Assembly: GCA_964019135.1 (NCBI GenBank)
Contig: OZ025256.1
Coordinates: 2,604,001 to 2,668,000 of the forward strand
Length of the DNA: 64,000 nucleotides
Direction of reading: 5' to 3'
Source of the DNA: Arenicola marina
Taxonomy: Eukaryota > Annelida > Polychaeta > Arenicolidae
The translations under genes and the position numbers were made by a program. This document shows, piece by piece, positions 10,693 to 21,086 of the stretch (position 1 is its first letter; each line of letters begins with the position of its first letter). The notes under the pieces were generated by a model. It was not told the DNA's origin. It was given only the letters and a program-made list of their open reading frames with translations, and did not search any database.

Positions 10693-11264
10693 CTCTTTGC
10701 GCTAGCCATAATAGTGTAGTGTAGCGATATATACCCCTAGTATTTTCCAGCAGTAGGGGGGGGGGGGGGGGTCGTCTATGCCTTGAGACCCTTATTGGAC
10801 ATTCCCTTCTGTGAATAGTTGTAGAAGAGGCTGGCTTGTTCAAACAGAGCTGGCAACAGCCGGTATAATACGTTGAAAAAAAAAATATTTGTATATGTTC
10901 TCGCTCAAGCGATGTAGCGTACATGACCGCAGATCAATAAGTCTCGGGTTCGAATCACCTAACTTCCTCCAATAATCCGTCATCGCCCCGAAAGGTTCCT
11001 CGGCCCAGTTTATTCCTTGTTGTGGGCCAACGCGCCCTAAAAGACCAACTCATTTCCTTTCTCACTCAAGCGGCTTGCCAGTTCCGTATGCAAATATCAA
11101 TCCATGAACCAAACAATATTTGACTACCAAATCGAGGGACATGACGCCATGTCAGGAGTTCAGAATAAGGTGATAGACTGTACACTAGGCAAGTCCATCA
11201 CCTGATCCCAAACTGCTGACGTGGCAGGTAATATAAAATAAGACAGTAGCGTCTTGTTTCTCGA
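10693..11264. other. No gene; one poly-G tract
   Basis: G run near 10757-10771 and an A run at 10875-10884. No exon recognised. Confidence 0.5.
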
Positions 11265-11527
11265 GTTGGTTGGTTGTATATTCAAGACGCTCTAACCACT
11301 TTTGGTCATATCGCGTCAATGGGAGAAGGAAGGGAGAGTGGAGCCATGTTCCCGGGGGTAACCCCTTCCTCTTTGCGAAGAAGGACGTGGAATCTTTATC
11401 CTGCGACCACACAAACATGGCCGCAGCGAGGCTCGAACCACTGATCCACGTGCCGTTAGGGCTCTCAGGTGGCAAGAGCACCCAAGGCGAGCACTCTAAC
11501 CCACCGAGCTACCGGGCCGCCCCCCCA
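11265..11527 (-). mobile_element. tRNA-derived SINE, near full length
   Basis: Minus-oriented. It begins with the GTTGGTTGGTTGTATATTCA tail and carries GGTCATATCGCGTCAATGGG, the GGGGGTAACCCC region and GAGGCTCGAACCACTGATCC (reverse B box), ending near CACCGAGCTACCGGGC, the tRNA-like 5' end. All family blocks are present in order. Confidence 0.9.
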
Positions 11528-11594
11528 CTCCCCCAGGGTCACAGTGAGGATTATGCATATGACATCGGTTTAAGTGCGGAAGCGCTGTGGCCAT

Positions 11595-11692
11595 ATCTCT
11601 GCGAAGAAAGACATGGGATCTTTATCCTGCGACCACACAGACATGGCCACAGCGGGACTCGAACCACCGATCCACGTTAGGCTCTCGGGTGA
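11595..11692 (-). mobile_element. SINE fragment
   Basis: Central part of the same SINE family, from TGCGAAGAAAGACATGGGAT to the reversed B box GGACTCGAACCACCGATCC. Both tail and tRNA 5' end are missing. It lies close behind the 11265 copy. Confidence 0.8.
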
Positions 11693-11914
11693 TCTCTCGA
11701 CTTGGTAGTCAACCTGAAAGTCTCGGGGTCTGCCACATGGAATGTATCACGGACCACCAGCGATTAAAGACGCCTAACATTGGTCCTCATGTTATTAATG
11801 GCCCTGGTGTGTGTGTCTCTCTCTCTTTTTCTCTATATATTATTGTATAGCTGTTATAAATATTAAATGGCGAATGGCCAATAAACAACCTCGCAATTAT
11901 TATACGGCATTTGG

Positions 11915-11982
11915 GAAAAACCGTGACTGGCGCCAAAAGAAGTTAAAGCGTCCTAAATAAGCAACCAGCCAACCAACCAGCG
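11915..11982 (+). mobile_element. SINE 3'-end fragment
   Basis: TTAAAGCGTCCTAAATAAGC followed by CAACCAGCCAACCAACCAG matches the tail of plus-oriented SINE copies such as 12184-12461. The upstream part is lost. Confidence 0.6.
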
Positions 11983-12183
11983 GCATGGTACTCTTAAAGG
12001 CGCAGTACGTATAAGGCCTCTAAATTGGCAATGTGCTCATCATTTGTAGAATTCATTCATTTGCTTCATAAAATGCGAAATGTACCAAATCCGTAGCTCA
12101 CTGACATTCTTTAAAAACATGCAATTTATCGCTAACTAGCTACGTCAACATTGTGGAAGCGCTGCTTGAACTATTCTCAACGA

Positions 12184-12461
12184 GGGCCGCCCCGATAGCT
12201 CAGTGGGTTAGCGCGTTCGCATTGGGCGCTCTGAGCCACCTGAGAGCCTAACGTAGGGCACGTGGATCGGTGATTCGGTGGATTGGTGGTTCGAGCCCTG
12301 CTGTAGCCATATCTGTGTGGTCGCAGGATAAAGATTCCATCTCCTTCTTCGCAAAGAGTAAGGGGATACCTCCGAGAACATGGCTCCACACTCCCTTCAT
12401 TCTCCCACTGACGCCATATGACCAGAATTTGTTAAAGCGTCCTGAATATACAACCAACCAA
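12184..12461 (+). mobile_element. tRNA-derived SINE, full length, sense
   Basis: Best sense-orientation copy. It starts GGGCCGCCCCGATAGCTCAG with an A-box match (TAGCTCAGTGG, 12196-12206) and a B-box match (GGTTCGAGCCC, 12288-12298), the RNA polymerase III internal promoter parts. The body runs through GTGGTCGCAGGATAAAGATT and CTTCGCAAAGAGTA, and the tail through AAAGCGTCCTGAATATACAA and CCAACCAA. The A-to-B distance (about 92 bp start to start) exceeds that of a tRNA, partly through a local duplication of GGTGATTCGGTGGATTGGTG. No LINE-like coding partner is visible. Confidence 0.92.
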
Positions 12462-12766
12462 TCTATTCTCAACGACATACATGAATTACCTTCACCATAC
12501 ACCCCATACCATACCTCTGAACGGCTTCTGGTCCTTCATCAATGCTGACGTTTTGCTGTCATGTCCAATGCCAAGGCACGTATCACATACCGAGTGCGAC
12601 ATGTAGGGATTTCATGTTCTACATCGGCCCCAATGGCTCACTTCCTGTATGAGGGTCATCCATCAATTATTACCGGTCAGGTCCGCGATGGGCGGTAGGG
12701 CGGTAAATCCATATCTAACGATCTTATCCTTATGGCTGTCCAACATGTCTTGCTTAAGAGCCGTCT
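12462..12766. other. No feature recognised
   Basis: Short unique-looking spacer. Confidence 0.5.
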
Positions 12767-12985
12767 GGAAGGAGGGAGTCCAGTGTCCAGTGTCAAAATT
12801 CTAAGTGTCGAATGTTGATTTTTCACGACGTCCCGTGTCGTTTTTGTTGTTGTGAAATGCCACTATCTAGGTAGATGTCGCTTTTTCAGATCCTCACTGT
12901 CGGAATTTGGGGGGGTCAATGTCGAATGTCGATTTTTTAAATATGCCTGTCTCGCGTGACGCCATTTACCCCTTATAGCCCCCCT
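12767..12985. repeat. Dispersed repeat, copy 2 of a pair
   Basis: Parallels 10477-10692 over its whole length: GTCCAGTGTC, AAGTGTCGAATGTTGATTTT, ACGACGTCCCGTGTCG, GGAATTTGGGGGGGTCAATG, ATGTCGATTTTTTAAATATG and GCCATTTACCCCTTA. Same orientation, about 2.3 kb apart, clearly diverged. Confidence 0.75.
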
Positions 12986-13735
12986 CTTAACAGTGACGTT
13001 AAAAGAAGCTTGAAGCAACGCTCCTGAGAAAAAGCTGGTTATTTCTCTACTTAAAGACGCGACGGTGCCTTAAAGCTGTTTATACAGCTATATTCCACCC
13101 ACATTATGAGTTATTCATACAATAAGTGGAAAGATGTCCTGGACAAAATGACTAGCTGTGTGAGTGTTAAGTCTGATCGAAATATAAATACGTTTTCATA
13201 TGTTAAAGTGAAAAAAGTTGCCAGAATGTTTTTAATATTTTCTTAAAGTAGTTATACTTGAACACATTATCTGACTGTGTGAGTGCTGGCTTTGTAGTAA
13301 ATAGAATATATTGTACGAAGCTGGGGAAATTTCAGTAAGATATGATTTGAACATTTGCTCATACCATTTAAAAGTTGAAGGCCTATTGTCAGACCAAAGA
13401 GGAAGGCAAAAAAAAGATTGTACCATAAATCCATTGTAAACAGTGATTTGAATAAAATCAGCATGGAAAATAATTTCACCAAGACGCGGCTGCATACTGT
13501 GACGTTTCGTTTTATTGCTCGTAAATTTACAACACGTCGGTAAGTCAGCATGCGCCAAGGTAGCGTTACGAACTCGTAACTTTTAGTGAAGAGATGCCCC
13601 GTTGGTTGGCATGTAAATAATGCGGCAAAGAATAATCCAATTCTTGCTTTCACAAATCAGTGATTGAAGTGTTCTGTTAATGTGTTTTCTTTTTATGGCC
13701 TTATATTAATTATAATTGTCGTACTTTAACTATTA
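12986..13735. other. No gene; relic of the 5426 repeat family
   Basis: 13125-13222 and 13245-13310 carry words of the 5426-5687 repeat (CTGTGTGAGTGTT, TTTTCATATG, GTGAAAAAAG, TTATCTGACTGTGTGA). The minus-strand open frames over 13232-13653 have no recognised domain. Confidence 0.45.
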
Positions 13736-13960
13736 TATACTACTCACAATTGGCTAAGGATCACCTCTATGCAGGTGACTGTATAATTCTACTATAATAC
13801 AAAGACGTTTGCCTTTACCATGCATGGTGGCACACGAGTAACAGATTGGACACAGATTGCGAAAGGTTTATCTGCATTATAGTAGAATTACACAGTCACC
13901 TGTTATACACTCAGATATTTCTGCATAGAGGGGATCCTTAGCCAAACTGTGAGTAGTATA
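13736..13960. mobile_element. Palindromic MITE-like element
   Basis: Long terminal inverted repeats: 13736-13798 pairs with 13876-13960. Outer arms carry CTACTCACA...TTGGCTAAGGATC and its reverse complement; inner arms carry CAGGTGACTGT and AATTCTACTATAAT. The right arm has an extra piece of about 23 bp. TA flanks both ends, consistent with a TA target duplication as in Tc1/mariner-type MITEs. There is no coding capacity. Confidence 0.75.
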
Positions 13961-14888
13961 CTTTTACACTGTGCACTCTGTATGTCAGACTATTCTTCGA
14001 ATGTATGTATTTGTATTTGAGCCAATAAATAACAAAAAAAACGGTGCCATTAATTGATTGGTATATAAACGAGTTTAGCGGTTGAGATGAGATACTTCAT
14101 GCATGTCATTGGGTAGTCAGGGGCGGATCCAAGGTAGGGGGGGGGGAGCAGGGAGACCGAATCCCCCTCTATTTGAGAAATAATGTCGTTTCTCATTGCA
14201 CATTTTAGGCTATCTGAGGCGTGGACCCCCCGGTCGCAAGTGGATATACACATGGTTAAACACGCCAAACAGGCTGATGAGAGCCATATGATCAAGTTCA
14301 ACAGAGGTTATGATGGTAGATCAATGGAGATAATAGGGGGGGGGGGGGGGTACCCCCTCTGAATCACGAATCCACAAGAATTAGGAGTGTTATATCGAAT
14401 CTCCAATATGAAAACTGCTCAAGACTCGCGGGAAAAACATCTTTAAAGTGATATCGCGAATATCGAGGAATTGACAGACTGCTATAAAGGATCGCGGTAA
14501 ATAGGGAAAGAGTCTTCGCGTTGATTCAGGATTTGTACGGATAACGATCCCCAAAACTTACTAACAGCTGATCGCATGTACACGAAGATGTAGTGTAACT
14601 ACCTCTAGATTTGTGCTAGATTCGTAACTATTGAAACCTCGTTTTCATCAGCGGTAGCTTGCTGGGATTAAAGCAGCCTACTTACGTGTGCCATCTTAGA
14701 TTTTTTTTAACATGTTAGAATGAGATTAGAGACTAAAATACCTCAAAATATGATGCATACATGTTTTATATCTTGTTGAGTCTGTAAAACAACAATTTCA
14801 ACATACAAAAGCGCGGTTTATTTATATCGCGCGCGAACGTCCTAGCGAGCCGCGGTTGACATCTGAACAGCGAACAGGCGCGCAGGGA
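13961..14888. other. No gene; possible transposon end and poly-G
   Basis: TCAGGGGCGGATCCAAGG near 14108-14125, followed by a G run, resembles a hAT-type terminus, but I could not pair it with a second end. Another G run spans about 14335-14350. Otherwise nothing recognised. Confidence 0.35.
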
Positions 14889-14895
14889 TATAAAG
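14889..14895 (+). promoter_or_regulatory. Candidate TATA box of a plus-strand transcript
   Basis: TATAAAG within a CpG-containing stretch (CGCGCGCGAACG, GAGCCGCGG upstream). About 230 bp downstream is an ATG with a strong Kozak context. The arrangement is that of a core promoter with a 5' leader. One short upstream ATG frame (14995, seven codons) is present in the leader. It lies inside the proposed calmodulin-like intron, on the opposite strand. Confidence 0.3.
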
Positions 14896-15126
14896 CCGGC
14901 CACCAACTTCTGCTTCGGTGAACAAATCTGCTTCTCTCCGGATAGCCCACAGACTTTCAGAATTTAAATTCAAGACAGAATATACTTATTTGACATGGAG
15001 AAGAGATTGGTAATATAGAAATACCAGAACATATTGCTTTAAATAATAGATCGTCAGTTATTTGTCGCAATTGTCACGAAATCTTGATTAAGTCTAGAAC
15101 CACAATTCGTTGATACGGCAGAAGCC

Positions 15127-15142
15127 ATGGCACAGTTAAAGC
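15127..15142 (+). CDS. Candidate first coding exon (five codons), function unknown
   Basis: GAAGCCATGG gives a near-ideal Kozak context. The frame reads MAQLK plus one base and meets a GTATGT splice donor at 15143-15148. Short initial coding exons of this kind are common in animals, but I find no continuing exon, so this is a hypothesis resting on the TATA, Kozak and donor arrangement. Confidence 0.2.
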
Positions 15143-15148
15143 GTATGT

Positions 15149-15673
15149 AAACCACTTTAGTCGCCCTATATTTTCTCGCCATTTTTTTCTCAAAGCAGAT
15201 GGAATCTAGAGGTATCCGCACTACATATCAGTGTACGTTCGAAGATACTACTAAAATAATCGTCTGCGGTAATCCATCTCCGCCACGTGTTTCCCTTCCC
15301 CTCTCCCGCTGAATATACATGTGTGTTGGTTTACATAGTAGGACCCCTATCGCCTGCCAATACAAGGTTCAGACCGACAGGCCCGGTGCGGATGTCTGAT
15401 AACCTGTAAATACACAACATGACTAAGGCCAGGATGCTCACTCAGCTCAAGGTGCATTGTGGGAAGGGAGGTAATGGCCAGACGTCAGTTCCAATATACA
15501 TGTGGCGTTACACTGCAAGGTGCATTGTGGGAAGGAAAGTAGGGATCATTTTCAAAGAATTGTAGCTGCAGATTTAGTCAAATTTCTATGACAATAGAGC
15601 CCTTTAAGTGTAAGATCTATGGTCCGGTATTTAATACCCGCCAGCTACCGGACGCGGATGAAAAAGCGGTTTA
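15149..15673. other. No gene; short direct repeat
   Basis: AAGGTGCATTGTGGGAAGG occurs twice, near 15449 and 15519, about 70 bp apart. No other feature. Confidence 0.5.
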
Positions 15674-15930
15674 TTGGTTTGTTGTATATTCAGGACGCTT
15701 CGACCAATTCTCTTCATATCGCGTCAATGTGAGAAGGAAGAAAGAGCGGCGCTATGTCCGCGGGGGTAACCCCCTACTCTTTGCGAAGAAAGAAATGGGA
15801 TCTGTATCGTGCGACCACACAGACATGGCCACAGCGGAGCACGAACCACCGATCCACGTGCCGTTAGCCTCTCATGTGGCCAGATCACTTAATACGAGCG
15901 CTCTAACCCACTGAGCTAACGGGGCGACCC
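15674..15930 (-). mobile_element. tRNA-derived SINE, near full length
   Basis: Minus-oriented copy with tail TTGGTTTGTTGTATATTCAG, centre CGGGGGTAACCCCCTACTCT, reversed B box near CACGAACCACCGATCC and head ending CACTGAGCTAACGGGGCG. Moderately diverged. Confidence 0.9.
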
Positions 15931-16242
15931 TATGATGTACGAATGTAGCACAGATCTAGAGTTAGTTGCGCTATATACCATTAGAAAACCAAGAGATACA
16001 TTTCTTCTCGGGTGAAACTTTGAAACATGACGTCGACTATTGCAAAGGATTGATTAATAAACTATAATTAAAGCTCGGGAGTTTTCCTGTAGTCCAGTAG
16101 GTATCACGTTCTGCTTGGCTTTTAAAGCAGCGGTATACGTTCAAGGGTATGGGTTAGGAAATATGTTGGTGAAGCTGTACCGCCGGCTATGCTTTCTAAC
16201 TCTGGCCGCACCATCACTCACAAAGCCAAGTCCGAGCATTGA
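15931..16242. other. No feature recognised
   Basis: Unique-looking DNA; the open frame starting near 16115 has no recognised domain. Confidence 0.5.
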
Positions 16243-16322
16243 TGACGTCAGAGGGGCCGTCCCCACGCCATTGGTTACAGAGTCTACCCCACTTCCGGCA
16301 GTAATTCTGGCGCTCCTTCCGG
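16243..16322 (-). promoter_or_regulatory. Cluster of Ets, CCAAT and CRE motifs
   Basis: Within 80 bp on the minus strand are CCGGAAGG (16315-16322), GCCGGAAGTG (16290-16299), CCAAT (16270-16274) and TGACGTCA (16243-16250). This combination is typical of TATA-less housekeeping promoters. No clear first exon follows on either strand. Confidence 0.25.
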
Positions 16323-16470
16323 TCTGGTGACGACAAAGGTTAATGCCAGTTCCGCATTCCGACCACCAGAGGGAGCGACTTCCCTCACCCGTTTTATGTC
16401 GGTGAGGTACGCACTGTCGCCCGCCTATAGTCGTACATATGTTACACCTGTCCAGCCGTCCAGGGTTACA

Positions 16471-16613
16471 GTTGGTTGGTCGTGTATTCAGGACGCTTTA
16501 ATCACTTTTGGTCATACCGCGTCAATGGGAGAAACAAGCGAAGAGTGGAGTCATGTCTCCGGGGGTAACCTCTTCTTCTTTGCGAGGAAAGGACGTGGAA
16601 TCGTTATCCTGCG
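16471..16613 (-). mobile_element. SINE, truncated
   Basis: Tail half only: GTTGGTTGGTCGTGTATTCA through GGTCATACCGCGTCAATGGG and GGGGGTAACC to TCGTTATCCTGCG. The tRNA-like part is missing. Confidence 0.85.
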
Positions 16614-16852
16614 TTCCTAGTGGAACGCCCGCAGATTGTTAACCAATTGGCGTCAACCGCGAGACGATGTAACCGCAGCTTAGATGGAGGTTCACTTTAT
16701 TCTCAATCACCAACGAAATAAACTACCTCCTCCACCTTGCATCGACGCGAGTCAACAGGGTCTGAGCATAATTTCACAAACATGCCTGCTGAAATAGGTC
16801 ATTAGGTTTAAGTAATATTGAATAATAATATAGCATGCTGGATGCGACGTGC

Positions 16853-17050
16853 TTACGAGCCATTTAAGTATCATATTTAGTGATCATTGTATGATTAAGC
16901 CATATTGTATTATGTAGTATTACAGCCTATATATGTGGATAATTTCAGAATTTTTACGAGCCATTTAAGTATCGTAAATGATGATCCTTATATCACGTCC
17001 GATTGTAATTAGTATTTCAGCGTGTGTATTTGGATAATTTCAGAAATATC
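16853..17050. repeat. Tandem duplication, about 101-bp period
   Basis: TTACGAGCCATTTAAGTATC occurs at 16853 and 16954, and GGATAATTTCAGAA follows each. The copies differ by scattered substitutions. Confidence 0.75.
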
Positions 17051-17314
17051 TGCCGAACTAAATTATTATGCTTAAAGAAATAATAAATGATGAACTATGA
17101 TGGTCCGTAGATCCGTGATTTCCAAAGTTGTATGTAACGCATGTCCCCTCGCCTTCCCTGCTAAGTATGAAGGCGACATCTATATTTAAGTAGCCTTTGA
17201 GAAATATCCACAGTGGACTGCATAATATGGTATATCTATATATATTCATCAATAAGTATCCAGGAATATTTGCCTGTCAAACATCAGCTTGCCACAGATG
17301 CGTGTTACATCTAA

Positions 17315-17570
17315 TTGTCAGTGGCGATGTGTTTGCCACCACATTTGTCATTGGCGATGTGTTTGCCACCACATTTGTCATTGGCGATGTGTTTACCACC
17401 ACATCTGTCATTGGCGATGCATGTGTTTTTGACTCGCCATTTTGCTTGGCGATATGTTTATCGTCAAATGTTTTCCATTTGCGATCTGTTTTCCACAACT
17501 TGTTTATCAGTGGCGATGTTGTTTTCCGCGTCATGTTTATCCGTGGCGATGTGTTTTTTTCCGCCACTGC
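17315..17570. repeat. 30-bp degenerate tandem array
   Basis: About eight units of GTGGCGATGTGTTTGCCACC type. The first three or four are nearly identical (17315-17420); the rest to 17570 keep the GGCGAT and GTTT words. Open frames crossing it (17197-17772 plus, 17277-17618 minus) follow from the 30-bp period and continue only briefly into flanking DNA, so I do not call a gene. Confidence 0.8.
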
Positions 17571-17930
17571 TAATAATCTTGAACTTTGTATTCTAGGGAA
17601 TAAAGATGCCCTATCCAACTACTTACATGACTCATCGTGTTATTCTATTACAAGTACAGGGAATGAGCTGCGGGCGAGGCAGCTATGTATCCCCTTTCGT
17701 AGCGTGAGACATGATATATATTTTCCGCTGAAAAGACGTTTCCGAGTAAACAGTTTTGGGGACACTAGTTGAGCACAAACAAAGTATAGGGACGGATGCG
17801 AGGTGACACCACGTGACTGGCCACGTCGACGCACTTCCGGGTAGGACACACCGAGCGGTGCCGCCGTCTACCGGACAATACAGACATAAAGGTGGCGATT
17901 GGGCGTCCTAGCGGACTGGACAGGAGGTTC
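17571..17930. other. No feature recognised
   Basis: Unique-looking DNA without a recognised exon. Confidence 0.5.
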
Positions 17931-18545
17931 AGGTGGGGTGAGGGCTGCAGTGGGGGCTGATAGTGGAGGCTGATGGTGGGGGTGAGGGTTGGAGTGGGAG
18001 TGATAGAGAGGGGGAAGGGTTATGGGAAGCAAGATTGCAGGTAGAGGGAGGAGGAAGGATACAAGCGGAAGGGGGGGGGGAGGAGGGGAAGGAGACGGGA
18101 ATGAGAAAGGGTAACAGGAAGGGGGGAGAGGAGGGGTACGAAGGGGAGAGGAGGGGAAGGAAAAAGGGGAGGGAAAGGGAGGGAAAGGGAGAGAAAGGAT
18201 ATCAGGAAGGGGCCGAGGAGGGGAAGAGAGGAGTGAGGAGAGGAGGGAAAAAGTGGGTGATGAGGGGGAGGGAAAGAGGAGGGAAAGGGTATCAGGAAGC
18301 GGGAGAGGAGGGGAAGGAATGTGTGAGGAGAGAGGACAGCAGGGGAAGGGAAGGGGGAGGGGAGGGTGGCAGGAGGGGGCGGGACCTGAGGTGGTGGATA
18401 GGGGCAGAGCAGGGGAAGAAGACGGGGGAGGGACAGGATGGCAGGAGGGGGTGGGGGCTGGGGTGGTGGATAGGGGCAGAGCAGGGAAGAAGACGGGGGA
18501 GGGACAGGATGGCAGGAGGGGGTGGGGGCTGGGGTGGGGGATAGG
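17931..18545. repeat. Purine-rich (GA/GGGA) low-complexity tract with 72-bp repeats
   Basis: About 600 bp of nearly uninterrupted purine on the plus strand. Within 18361-18540 a unit of about 72 bp (GGGACAGGATGGCAGGAGGG...GCAGAGCAGGG) recurs two to three times. Open frames encode only Gly/Arg/Glu on one strand and Pro/Ser/Leu on the other and are composition artefacts. Confidence 0.85.
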
Positions 18546-19438
18546 ATACGTATCGCTGGTAATCGGGATTGATCTCTGTCGATGGCCAGACGTTGAGGGG
18601 CGACGCTCACGGCAAAAGGTCACGTGGGGGGCCGGATGTGATCACCACAAGAGGGTCCAGACGGCCAACAGGTCAGGGCGCGAGGGTCAGGGTTAGGGGG
18701 GACGAGGAGCGGGATGGCGTGGCGCCGGCGACGGCAAGGGCACACAGGTCGACCGAGGGACCAGGATGAGGAGGAGGAGAAGCGGAGCTGAGGAGGGCGG
18801 GGGGAGAGGGAAGAGGGGGGGGGGGGTGAAAAGTGTCGGTCTGCCATCACGGAAGCGAGACGATAACGGGGTGGGGACGGTGGGGGTGGCGCGGGGAGAG
18901 AGACGGTGCGTTGGGGTGTGTGGATAGCATAGGGGGAGTGGGGGGTGATGGTGTGGTGTGGGGGGGGAGGGGAGTTAACCAGTGGTATTTAATATGCCGA
19001 AATCCGCCATGTTTTGCTCCAAGGTAATAACCTCTCTGTCTCTCTAACTCGGGTCGTCTGTATGGGACGGCAGAGTGGGTGGGGTTAGCGTGGGGGCGGG
19101 GGGGGGGGTCCCTTCCTATCAATGCTCGATCGTAGTACGGTCGGCGGCGTCTGGAAGTCTGATTCTTCATCAGGGAGGTGTCACTGAAGCGAAGGGAAGA
19201 GGTCCGGAGGTTGTGGTAGGTAGGGGGGGGGGGGGGGGGTAGAAGGGAACAGCGGGGACCGGCGACCGGAGAGGGGGCAATGGCGTATGTATAGAGTGTA
19301 AGGCTGGGGAATGGCCGTTACAATATGAAGAAGGTAACGAGACACAGGCGATGAGAGAGGCATAACCGAGGGAGAAAAATGAAGAAGTCAGGTGTCTATA
19401 AATGCTTCTGCTGTATCTGCCTCACTTGACTTCGATCG
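18546..19438. other. G-rich DNA, no gene
   Basis: Several G runs of 8 or more (near 18816-18828, 19098-19109 and 19225-19240). The open frames are compositional. Confidence 0.5.
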
Positions 19439-19600
19439 AAAGCAGGAGAGAAAAGACAGAGAGGGTGTGAGACGGGTAGAGATAGAGGTAGAGGGGGGAG
19501 GGGAGGGAGATAGAGGAAGACGGGGTAGGGAGAGAGAGATAGAGGGAGAGGGGAGGGAGAAAAAGAGACAGAGAGATAGGGAGGGGCAGCCATGGGGTGG
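19439..19600. repeat. GA-rich simple sequence
   Basis: AGAGAGATAGAGGGAGAGG-type purine tract of about 160 bp. Confidence 0.85.
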
Positions 19601-20935
19601 TAGATAGATACGCTTGCTTAACAATGCGAGTGCCGAGTTGATCAGCAGGTTGCGCAATCGGGTGATATTGAGGGAAATTGGTGGATGCCCGGCTGGGGGC
19701 GTTGACGAAATAGACATCAAAATTGAGAGCTTTATAAAAATATTAAACGAAGCAGGGCCAAGTAGCGAAACTTTGCATGATTTTTGCCTAATATTGTAAC
19801 ATTTTGTACCCATAGGACCTATTTTCGACATGTAGGACAACCATATGTGAACGAACGCCATGAAACAACGAAAGTGAGAGCCACCTAGCGGGAAATTGGC
19901 ACCTTTACTTTGAATTTAAGGGATAATTCAGTGATAGGTATATATAATCCTTGCACTTGCAACTAGGTGAACAGCTTTAAACACCACTATTCTAATCACA
20001 TCCCACATCCTGGGGCTCTTCAACGCAAATTACCTGGATATATTATCAGATACTTAAAATATCGAGAGAGATTTATATGAAAGCTTTCAGGATAGGGATA
20101 TATTTATATATAAATAGGGGAAAACAAACACGTTTATCTACCTCCTTTCCCACAATGAGCACATGTAGCTCGGCAACACATGGCTCATTAAACGGGAGGA
20201 TTTTCGAAGATTAGACATGCTACCAATGACGCCCCCCCCCCCTACCCCGGACCGATCTACCCTGCAGCCAGAAACCGTTAAATATAGGGCGTAAGCTTTC
20301 GGGAAGCAGAGAATGCCTCGCATTCCCCGGGGGAGGGGCGGGGGGAGGGGGTGGTAAAAACAACAGCCAAAGCACACTTCTCGGCCAGGAGGGCGTGAAC
20401 GACGCAACTCACTCGACAGAATCTAAGACTCTGACAGCGAGAAACCGCCACTGTTTACAAAGGTCTCGTTCAGAGAAGAACAAAAAGCACTGTATTCCCT
20501 CCTAGGAAGACCTGACTGTTTTTTTCCTACGCTTCCTTTCCTATTACTACAACGTGGAAGCATTTAGCGCGGCCAATCCGCATCAATATGTGAAGAGGGA
20601 AGCGATTGCCGACATGCGCATAAATCCCCAAACTACTGTACGTGGAGGGCGTGCATATCCCTCCAGCGGTACTGGACCGTACCGGAGCACGGTCGCCATG
20701 GTTACGCATATGAGCCTAAATCAATCAGCATTTGGCTTTTTTAGTCAAAGAAAAAAACGCATGTTCGAGCACTTACTTAGATCGGGCCGAAGAAGATAAC
20801 GTGGGACCTGGAATGATTTCTTTGGTGAATCGCAGGAGCGGAGTTATACAGTATGGCGGATTGATGGAGCCATAAGGTCTGTTGCCTCCTGGATCGCATG
20901 GGAGCGCGTTCTCCTTTGCCGAATCTTTGACTTAC
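19601..20935. other. No feature recognised
   Basis: Unique-looking DNA within the proposed intron. C and G runs occur near 20231-20242 and 20330-20350. Confidence 0.45.
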
Positions 20936-20975
20936 CTTCCACCTGTTGTTTCGACATCTCTTCGCATGTCTGCAT
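20936..20975 (-). CDS. Calmodulin-like protein, candidate N-terminal exon
   Basis: A 40-nt minus-strand exon candidate. The acceptor TCCTTACAG lies just before ATG, and the donor is G|GTAAG (20931-20935). It reads MQTCEEMSKQQVE plus one base and ends in phase 1, exactly what the exon at 5271-5414 needs to restore E at the junction ([11 protein letters not shown]). Vertebrate calmodulin genes have a comparable 31-nt second exon, phase 0 to phase 1, encoding the residues before the first helix; this one is three codons longer. SKQQVEELRDAF aligns without gaps to the calmodulin N-terminal helix. Translation may start here (first or second Met) or at an ATG in an upstream exon. The weakness is its small size and the 15.5-kb intron. 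Confidence 0.6.
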
Positions 20976-21086
20976 CTGTAAGGACATAATACAGACGTTA
21001 TAAAGAAAAGGTCACGCAGCCAGTACCCAGTTAATTAGTCCCCCATCCCAGCCATCTTGCTGCGCCATCGTTAACGTTGATGCACG

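Larger units (their letters stand above)
5415..20935 (-). other. Proposed 15.5-kb intron of the calmodulin-like gene
   Basis: This interval separates the 144-nt EF-hand exon from the 40-nt candidate upstream exon. The donor at its right edge (G|GTAAG, read on minus) and the acceptor at its left edge are both good and both phase 1. It contains SINEs, a MITE, a 30-bp satellite and GA-rich tracts, and no other strong coding exon. The join is inferred from phase and protein continuity, not from a transcript. Confidence 0.5.

Noticed and set aside
12184..12461. Functional tRNA gene
   Set aside because: A and B boxes are present but spacing is too long, no cloverleaf fits, and the same sequence recurs with a long non-tRNA body and tail: it is a SINE.
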